Positions 58,195-64,000 of a stretch of DNA of 64,000 bases are shown in pieces (position 1 is the first letter of the stretch; each line of letters opens with the position of its first letter). This DNA is from Rana temporaria. Taxonomy: Eukaryota > Chordata > Amphibia > Anura > Ranidae. The stretch lies in contig NC_053492.1 of NCBI RefSeq assembly GCF_905171775.1, positions 182,688,778-182,752,777 of the forward strand. Reading direction: 5' to 3'. A model generated the notes under the pieces. The model searched no databases and was not told the origin of the DNA. It worked only from the letters and a program-made list of their open reading frames with translations. The translations under genes and the position numbers were made by a program.

Positions 58195-61100
58195 TACTCC
58201 CCTCCTCAAGGGGGCCCATCCGGGGCGCCTAATAGGAGAAGGTTTATCAGGATATTTGTGATGGAACTGCTTAATAAGTCTAGGGGCATGAATATCTGAT
58301 GAGCATTCCCAGGAATCATCTGTGGGAGAATAGCCTTTCCAACGAATCAAGTATTGAATGGAAGAACCTCTCCTCCTAGAATCCAAAATTTTCTCTACTT
58401 GATATTCAGTTTCACCAAAAACTTGAACTGGTGGAGGAGGTTGTGGATCTCTGTTTGGAAAAGGGTTTGGTTTAAAAGGTTTAATTAATGAAACATGGAA
58501 GGATGGATGAATCTTCCAGTCAGAGGGTAAAATTAATCTGACAGCATTATTGTTAATGATGTGGGAAATTGGAAAAGGTCCCGTGTACTGACGGCCAAGT
58601 TTCTTAGAAGGAATCTTGAGTCGTAAATTCCTAGTAGATAACCATACCAAATCTCCAATCTTATAAGATGGGGGTTTTGTTCTATGAGAATCGTAGTACT
58701 TCTTTTGTCTAATCTGCGCATCTTCAAGATTAGAACGGAGAATATCTAGAGTATCCTTTATGGTTGATAAAAGATTCTGAACAGCAGGGACATTAGTTGA
58801 AGGAAAAGTAGACGGTAAATTATTAGGATGAAAACCATAATTTGCGTAAAAAGGTGAAAACTGGGAGGATGAACTGGAGGCGTTGTTGTAAGCAAATTCT
58901 GCATGTGGAAGTAAATGAAACCAGTCGTCTTGGAGATGAGTGCAGTAACAGCGTAGATATTGTTCCAGTGTTTGATTTACCCGCTCTGTTTGCCCATTAG
59001 TTTGGGGGTGATAGGCGGTAGACATGCGATGATCTATTTGTAGCGTTTGACAGAGAGCTTTCCAGAATCTAGAAATAAATTGTGAGCCTCTATCTGAAAT
59101 GATCTGAGATGGTAAGCCATGAAGTTTAAGAATATTGGATATGAAAGCCTTTGCAGTCTCTTGAGAGGTTGGTAACCTCTTCAAAGGTACAAAATGGGCC
59201 ATCTTTGTTAAAACATCAACGGTGACCATGATGGTGTTTGTTCCATTTGACCTTGGGAGGTCAACTATGAAATCCATAGAAATAACGTCCCAAGGTCTAT
59301 TTGGTACTGGGATAGAAGTTAATAGACCATAGGGAGGTTTTCTAGAATGTTTGTTGGTGGCACAGGTCTGACAAGAATTAACATAGTCCTGAACTGTCTT
59401 TGTGAGATTTGGCCACCAATAATTTCTCTTGACTAGATGAAGGGTCTTAGTAATGCCAGGATGTCCTGCAAGTGGAGCATCATGAAGTTGTTTTAGTAAC
59501 ATAAGTTGCAATTTTGGTGGAACATATATCTTGTTGTTGAAAGTTAATAGTCCGTTAGACTCTTGTTGTAAACCCATAGGTAAATGAGATCTCTCTTTAG
59601 TGAGGGTTTGAATAAGCAACTTATTGAAGGTCATAGTAGTACCCAGAATCCTATTGGATGGAATAATTGAAAATGGTGGAATCTCCAATGTTTGTTCTTC
59701 ATGCATACGAGACAAAGAGTCTGCTTTAGTATTTTGGGTACCAGGAAGGTAGGAAATAACAAAATTGAATCTATCAAAAAATAGACTCCATCTGACTTGA
59801 CGGGCAGAGAGAGTTTTGCAAGATTTTAAGTGTTGTAAATTTCGATGATCAGTAAGGATGGTGATAGTATGTGTTGAACCCTCCAGCAAATGTCTCCAGT
59901 TAGAGAGAGCATCTCTTATTGCTAGTAATTCTTTCTCACCAATAGGATAATTTTTTTCCGCTGAGGAGAGTGTCCTGGAAAAAAAAGCAACTGGATGTAG
60001 TGGGTCCGATAATGTAGGTTGTTGGGAGAGTACAGCGCCAAGAGCAAAATGCGAAGCATCAACTTCTAATGTAAAATGGTATGATGGATTTGGCAATTGA
60101 AGAATAGGAGCAGAAGTGTAACTATTCTTGAGTGTGTCAAAAGATTTCTGTGCATCATCATTCCAAACAAAAGGTATCTTTGAACTGGTTAAGCTGGTTA
60201 ATGGTCTCACAATAGCTGAAAAGTTCTTTATGAATTTTCTGTAGTAATTTGAAAACCCGAGAAATCTCTGAAGAGCTTTCCTAGTTTGCGGTGAAGGCCA
60301 GGACAGAATACAATCTACCTTAGATCGATCCATCTGAACTCCACTAGGAGTAATTTGATAACCCAAGAAGGAAATAGTAGTTTGATTGAATACACACTTT
60401 TCAAGTTTTGCATACAACGAGTGTGTCCTAAGTCTAGCCAGAACCCAGCGCACATGTTTGTGATGTTCATCCTGATTCTCAGAATAAATTAAGATGTCGT
60501 CCAAATAAATTACAACGCAAATATCAAGTAGATCATGAAAAATATCATTAATGAACCACTGAAAAGTCGCTGGGGCGTTACACAAACCAAAGGGCATTAC
60601 ACAATACTCAAAAAGGCCATATCGGGTTTTGAAGGCAGTTTTCCATTCGTCACCCGAACGGATTCTGATCAGATTATATGCACCTCTGAGGTCCAGTTTT
60701 GTATAGATCTTGGCGTTCTGTAGACGCTCAATGAGTTCCGGAATGAGTGGTAATGGGTATCTATCTTTTACAGTGATATTATTGAGAGAACGATAATCAA
60801 TGATTGGTCGGAGTGAACCATCTTTATTTTTTACAAAAAAGAGAGCTGCACTTGCTGAAGAGGTGGAGTTCCTAATAAACCCCTTTTTTAGATTCTCATC
60901 GAGGTACTCTTTTAAATGTACAAGCTCTGGTTGAGAGAGGGGGTAGATTCGAGCAGTAGGAATAGGACTGTCAGGAATGAGGTCTATGGGACAGTCGTAA
61001 ATTCTATGTGGAGGAAGTTTATCTGCATTAGTCTTACTGAATACATCAAGGAAATCATGTAAATATTCAGGTAGGTCATGTGGAATGGCGTCAGAGAAAG

Positions 61101-62403
61101 AGATGATGCATGGGGAATAACAGAACTGTTTACAATAATCAGACTGCAAAGAAATTGATTTGGTGGACCATAAGAAAATAGGCTGATGGAGAAGCAACCA
61201 TGGAAGGCCTAGAACAATGGGAAAGACAGGTGAGGAAATAATATCAAATTTGAGGGTCTCAGAATGACCAGTGGCACATGTAACCTTTAGGGGAGATGTG
61301 TGAGATATAACAGGACCATGAGTTGAACTGGACCCATCAATAAAAGTGAGTGACACTGGATTTTGCTTAAACACACAGGGAATTTTATTTGATTCTACAA
61401 TACTTGAATCTATAAAGTTGCCGCAGGCTCCGCTGTCGACCATTGCTTCAATGGAAATCTCTTCTTGATCCCACTGTAGAGTAAGAAGGATAAAGATATA
61501 TCGATTAGATGTGGAAAGGGATGAGTCTAATTTATTAATGTGGGAAAATTTACCTTCAGAGTTTTTCTTAAGTAGAGGACAGGTAGAGACAATGTGGTCT
61601 GGAGCTGAACAATAAAGACATAGATTATTGGCTCTACGGCGTTGCTTTTCTGCTGGAGTCAAAGGTCCTCTTATAGTTCCAAGTTCCATTGGAGACTCTT
61701 TTGAAGGCGATCTGAATCTCCTGAAGGAAGTGACTGGGTATGTATTTGCACGTTCCGCCTTTCTCTCACGCAGACGGCGATCGATAGTCACTGATAGGTG
61801 CATGAGGTCTTCTAGAGTATCAGGGAGCACAACGCGAGCAAGCTCATCCTTCATAGCCTCTGATAATCCCAAACGAAATTGATTTCTAAGAGCAATCTCT
61901 GACCATTGGGTCTCCCTGCTCCAGCATTTAAATTCTGAAATAAAGTCCTCCACAGGCCTCTTACCCTGTTTGAGAGTTCTGATTGAATTTTCAGCTGTTA
62001 GCTGTTTGTTAGGATCTTCATATAAGAGAGACATCTCATTAATGAAAGTATCAAAAGCTCCCAAAAGATCTCCATGTTCTTCTATGTATGTATCAGCCCA
62101 TACTCTGGGTTCACCTCTGAGATAGGTAATTAAAGTGAGGATCTTTATTCTATCAGAGTAATAAGTGCGCGGACGTAATTCGTACATCAAACGACATGAA
62201 CTAATGAATTGTCTATAATTCTTCCTTTCACCAGAAAATAGTTCTGGTGGGCAGACCTTAGCTTCAGGTCTGTCTCTAGCTTGTGCATGATTGAGATTGC
62301 GTAAGGTATCATTCTGAACACGCAATTCATTCATGTTAGCAGTCAGGTTATCCACTTTTTGGGAGAGTGTAACTAAATGATTTGCAAGTTCAGCTGGATC
62401 CAT
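58012..62403 (-). CDS. Ty3 chromovirus gag-pol polyprotein, 1463 residues
   Basis: One uninterrupted frame from ATG 62403. Approximate residues: Gag 1-255 with N-terminal coiled coil; CCHC knuckle 262-275 (CLYCSAPDHIVSTC); protease with DSG at 323; RT 470-660 with YLDD at 633-636; RNase H 775-900 (Asp of VDASH, Glu of GEKELLAI, Asp of LTDHRN); integrase zinc site H...H...C..C 974-1015, catalytic Asp 1044, Asp 1104, Glu about 1140; chromodomain 1334-1382 (YQVEKILDSR, YLIRWKGYSP, DDSWE). Gag and pol are fused without a frameshift. Residues 1404-1463 are read from the 3' LTR. All catalytic residues that I can place are present. Confidence 0.96.
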   Translation of the reverse strand: MDPAELANHLVTLSQKVDNLTANMNELRVQNDTLRNLNHAQARDRPEAKVCPPELFSGERKNYRQFISSCRLMYELRPRTYYSDRIKILTLITYLRGEPRVWADTYIEEHGDLLGAFDTFINEMSLLYEDPNKQLTAENSIRTLKQGKRPVEDFISEFKCWSRETQWSEIALRNQFRLGLSEAMKDELARVVLPDTLEDLMHLSVTIDRRLRERKAERANTYPVTSFRRFRSPSKESPMELGTIRGPLTPAEKQRRRANNLCLYCSAPDHIVSTCPLLKKNSEGKFSHINKLDSSLSTSNRYIFILLTLQWDQEEISIEAMVDSGACGNFIDSSIVESNKIPCVFKQNPVSLTFIDGSSSTHGPVISHTSPLKVTCATGHSETLKFDIISSPVFPIVLGLPWLLLHQPIFLWSTKSISLQSDYCKQFCYSPCIISFSDAIPHDLPEYLHDFLDVFSKTNADKLPPHRIYDCPIDLIPDSPIPTARIYPLSQPELVHLKEYLDENLKKGFIRNSTSSASAALFFVKNKDGSLRPIIDYRSLNNITVKDRYPLPLIPELIERLQNAKIYTKLDLRGAYNLIRIRSGDEWKTAFKTRYGLFEYCVMPFGLCNAPATFQWFINDIFHDLLDICVVIYLDDILIYSENQDEHHKHVRWVLARLRTHSLYAKLEKCVFNQTTISFLGYQITPSGVQMDRSKVDCILSWPSPQTRKALQRFLGFSNYYRKFIKNFSAIVRPLTSLTSSKIPFVWNDDAQKSFDTLKNSYTSAPILQLPNPSYHFTLEVDASHFALGAVLSQQPTLSDPLHPVAFFSRTLSSAEKNYPIGEKELLAIRDALSNWRHLLEGSTHTITILTDHRNLQHLKSCKTLSARQVRWSLFFDRFNFVISYLPGTQNTKADSLSRMHEEQTLEIPPFSIIPSNRILGTTMTFNKLLIQTLTKERSHLPMGLQQESNGLLTFNNKIYVPPKLQLMLLKQLHDAPLAGHPGITKTLHLVKRNYWWPNLTKTVQDYVNSCQTCATNKHSRKPPYGLLTSIPVPNRPWDVISMDFIVDLPRSNGTNTIMVTVDVLTKMAHFVPLKRLPTSQETAKAFISNILKLHGLPSQIISDRGSQFISRFWKALCQTLQIDHRMSTAYHPQTNGQTERVNQTLEQYLRCYCTHLQDDWFHLLPHAEFAYNNASSSSSQFSPFYANYGFHPNNLPSTFPSTNVPAVQNLLSTIKDTLDILRSNLEDAQIRQKKYYDSHRTKPPSYKIGDLVWLSTRNLRLKIPSKKLGRQYTGPFPISHIINNNAVRLILPSDWKIHPSFHVSLIKPFKPNPFPNRDPQPPPPVQVFGETEYQVEKILDSRRRGSSIQYLIRWKGYSPTDDSWECSSDIHAPRLIKQFHHKYPDKPSPIRRPGWAPLRRGVCNAISVNLGTRSAALPTMTAALHSHRHPRHFRYADVCAPRWNAEVRSSVRRSACMGDRAI
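58195..58207 (-). promoter_or_regulatory. Polypurine tract of the Ty3 element
   Basis: GAGGAGGGGAGTA on the minus strand directly abuts the 3' LTR, the expected site for plus-strand priming. It is also read as codons of the gag-pol frame (LRRGV). Confidence 0.85.
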
Positions 62404-62439
62404 GTTGAATGTTTTCTTTTTTTTTTTTTTTTTAATTGG

Positions 62440-62450
62440 GTTGGAATATT
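62440..62450 (-). promoter_or_regulatory. Predicted primer-binding site for self-priming
   Basis: One base inside the 5' LTR, minus-strand AATATTCCAAC is exactly complementary (11/11) to GTTGGAATATT at 63482-63472 within the LTR. That is where transcription should start, 30 bp downstream of a TATA box. No TGG tRNA-type primer site is next to the LTR. Known: Tf1/sushi chromoviruses prime from the first 11 or so bases of their own RNA. Confidence 0.75.
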
Positions 62451-62451
62451 A

Positions 62452-63688
62452 TGTTACGACCCTGATTCTGAGAACACTCTGTCTCAAGTTTAGACTCCAG
62501 CTGTAGAGGCCTATCAGAATTAACCACCAGCTCACTCTCACTGAACTATAAGAGTATGGGGTCTATATCATCATATCCTCTGATTGGAGCAAAACATGTA
62601 GTAATAGTTTAATACTTGTTAAACTATGTAGTAACCTTTGTCTAGAGAAATGACAAGGATAAGTCTTTAGTAAGTGCTTTCTGAATATATAGGTAGTGGA
62701 CTTCAGTCATGTAGGAAATTAGTACTCCTGGTATAACATATAGAAGCAAACCTCAATATATTTAGAGCAAGTATCTCAACAGTTAATATGTATTTCTGAA
62801 AGAGTGAGATGAAGGTAGTCCAGACTATGGGTAGCAACACTAACTGTATGACAAAATAGTCTTTAAACACAAGCAGTTAAAGAGGTAGTGTGGACCAGGT
62901 CAGTTTGCATAGGAGAAGATGGTAATCCCAATGTGCAGTAATATGCTCTATATAATTATGCAGTTTAAGAAGTAGTATAGACCAGGTCTGTTTGCACAGG
63001 AGAAGATGGTAATCCCAATATGCAGTAATATGCTCTATATACTTATGCAGTTTAAGAAGTAGTGTGGAGCAGGTCTGTTTGCACAGGAGAAGATGGTAAT
63101 CCCAAAATGCAGTAATATGCTCTATATGCTTATGCAGTTTAAGAAGTAGTGTGGACCAGGTCTGTTTGCACAGGAGTAGATGGTAATCCCAATATGCAGT
63201 AATATGCTCTATATACTTATGCAGATTTAAGAAGTAGTGTGGACCAGGTATGTTTGCACAGGAGTAGATGGTAATCCCAATATGCAGTAATATACTCTAT
63301 ATACTTGCGGTTAGGAGGTAGTCAAGACTGGGAAAATAAGCACAGGTGTATAGCTGGTGGTCCTTCTATCTAGTATAGCAAATAAGATCTGGATCCAAGT
63401 ATCCCACAAGTGAACTTCAAGGTTGGTGTGAGTTGGTGGAGGGTCTCCAGGTGGCGACAGGGTCCAACAGGAATATTCCAACAACCTGTCGCCAGTGCTG
63501 GAGGTTTAAATAGCCCGGTCTCCCATGCACGCCGAGCGCCGCACACTGGAACGCACTTCCGCGTTCCAGCGTGGAGCGCAGACGTCCGCGTACCGGAAGT
63601 GACGCGGATGTCTATGTGAATGGAGCGCAGCTGTCATAGTAGGTAAAGCTGCGCTCCTAGTACCCAAATTAACGCTAATAGCGTTACA
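62452..63688 (-). repeat. 5' LTR of the Ty3 element
   Basis: Predicted U3 63688-63483, R/U5 63482-62452, based on the TATA box and the self-priming match. Contains tandem 87-bp units (62875-63305). Equal in length to the other LTR. Confidence 0.95.
63472..63512 (-). promoter_or_regulatory. LTR promoter: TATA box and predicted transcription start
   Basis: TATTTAAA on the minus strand begins at 63512; 30 bases downstream, at 63482, the sequence GTTGGAATATTCC starts, which matches the primer site. The same sequence lies in the 3' LTR at 57978-58018. Confidence 0.65.
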
Positions 63689-63807
63689 AAACGGGAGGGG
63701 CGAGAGGCCATTGGGCGAATGGATTCACATAGAAAAGGGAGGGATGGCCATATACCTATGCTGCTGGACTAGAGTTGAGTACCCTACTATTATGTCAATC
63801 TGTTTAG

Positions 63808-64000
63808 ATGCAGGATATGTTACTGGCCATCACTTCGTGGAACGTACGAGGAATGGGGGACCCAATCAAGAGAACATCAGTTATGTCACTCCTGGAAGAC
63901 GGTATGCCGGGACTAATATGCTTACAAGAGACACATTTGACCAAGGACTTAGTTTCATTACTGAATAGTCGTAAATTTCAAGCCCAGTTCCACTCGGTGC
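63808..64000 (+). CDS. L1-type LINE ORF2, 5' end (APE endonuclease), cut by window edge
   Basis: Open from ATG 63808 (preceded by an in-frame TAG) to the end of the window. It reads MQDMLLAITSWNVRGMG then LICLQETHLTKD. The SWNVRG and LQETH motifs, with the catalytic Asn and Glu, are the first two conserved blocks of the apurinic-like endonuclease that starts L1 ORF2. Only 64 codons are present. ORF1 is upstream on the same strand. Confidence 0.85.
   Translation, partial: MQDMLLAITSWNVRGMGDPIKRTSVMSLLEDGMPGLICLQETHLTKDLVSLLNSRKFQAQFHSV

Larger units (their letters stand above)
56958..63688 (-). mobile_element. Ty3/chromovirus LTR retrotransposon, nearly intact
   Basis: Two 1237-bp LTRs (56958-58194 and 62452-63688) beginning TG and ending CA, flanked by the 5-bp duplication AAACG (56953-56957, 63689-63693). 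The only LTR difference found by eye is T at 57217 versus G at 62711. It encodes one long gag-pol frame on the minus strand. It sits between L1 ORF1 and ORF2. Integrase chromodomain at the C-terminus places it in the chromoviruses. Recently inserted. Confidence 0.97.

Noticed and set aside
62404..62451. tRNA-type primer-binding site next to the 5' LTR
   Set aside because: No TGG-initiated match lies near the LTR edge; the self-complementary 11-mer fits instead.

Overview
The window is vertebrate nuclear DNA, most likely from a frog, probably ranid-like. This is an inference from the repeat mix: hAT, Harbinger-like, TTAA-flanked and palindromic MITEs, Tc1, L1, Penelope-like and Ty3 chromoviral elements packed into introns and intergenic DNA. 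There is no bacterial gene organisation, and I found no rRNA, tRNA or CRISPR array.

Left part (1-24.9 kb): one host gene on the minus strand, hidden by very large introns. Four short exons (24837-24879, 17212-17594, 7514-7633, 810-867) have consensus GT/AG borders, join without breaking frame, and together read signal peptide, Thr/Ser/Pro mucin stalk, then the first part of a LAMP luminal domain. This is the architecture of CD68 or LAMP3. The 3' exons (rest of the LAMP domain, membrane segment, tail) lie beyond position 1. A short upstream region holds an E-box (CACGTGAC) and ETS/PU.1-like sites. The introns are filled with MITEs, many with intact target-site duplications (TSDs). A stack of nested insertions lies at 10.8-15.1 kb: Tc1 inside an inverted-repeat element, a poly(A) retroelement inside Tc1, a hAT inside that, and a palindromic MITE inside the hAT, plus a second TTAA element in the Tc1.

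Middle (25-42 kb): no host gene recognised. It holds MITEs, a decayed second Tc1, and a degenerate Penelope-like element (about 29.9-36.4 kb). The Penelope remnant keeps RT and GIY-YIG pieces, is interrupted by MITEs and a 0.93-kb-arm inverted repeat, and has its RT catalytic segment triplicated in tandem.

42.4-50.6 kb: one hAT element bounded by an 8-bp TSD. Its BED/core transposase is frameshifted and lacks a C-terminus. Directly before its start codon is a 4.4-kb minisatellite of 88-bp dimers, and the hAT C-terminal dimerisation domain lies on the far side of that array, in permuted order.

51-64 kb: minisatellites and hAT/TTAA fragments, then the 5' part of an L1-type LINE (ORF1 at 55.4-56.1 kb, ORF2 start at 63.8 kb). 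It is split by a nearly pristine Ty3 chromovirus (56958-63688, minus strand, 1237-bp LTRs, 5-bp TSD, 1463-codon gag-pol with chromodomain). Its 11-nt primer site is complementary to the predicted 5' end of its own RNA, which suggests self-primed reverse transcription.
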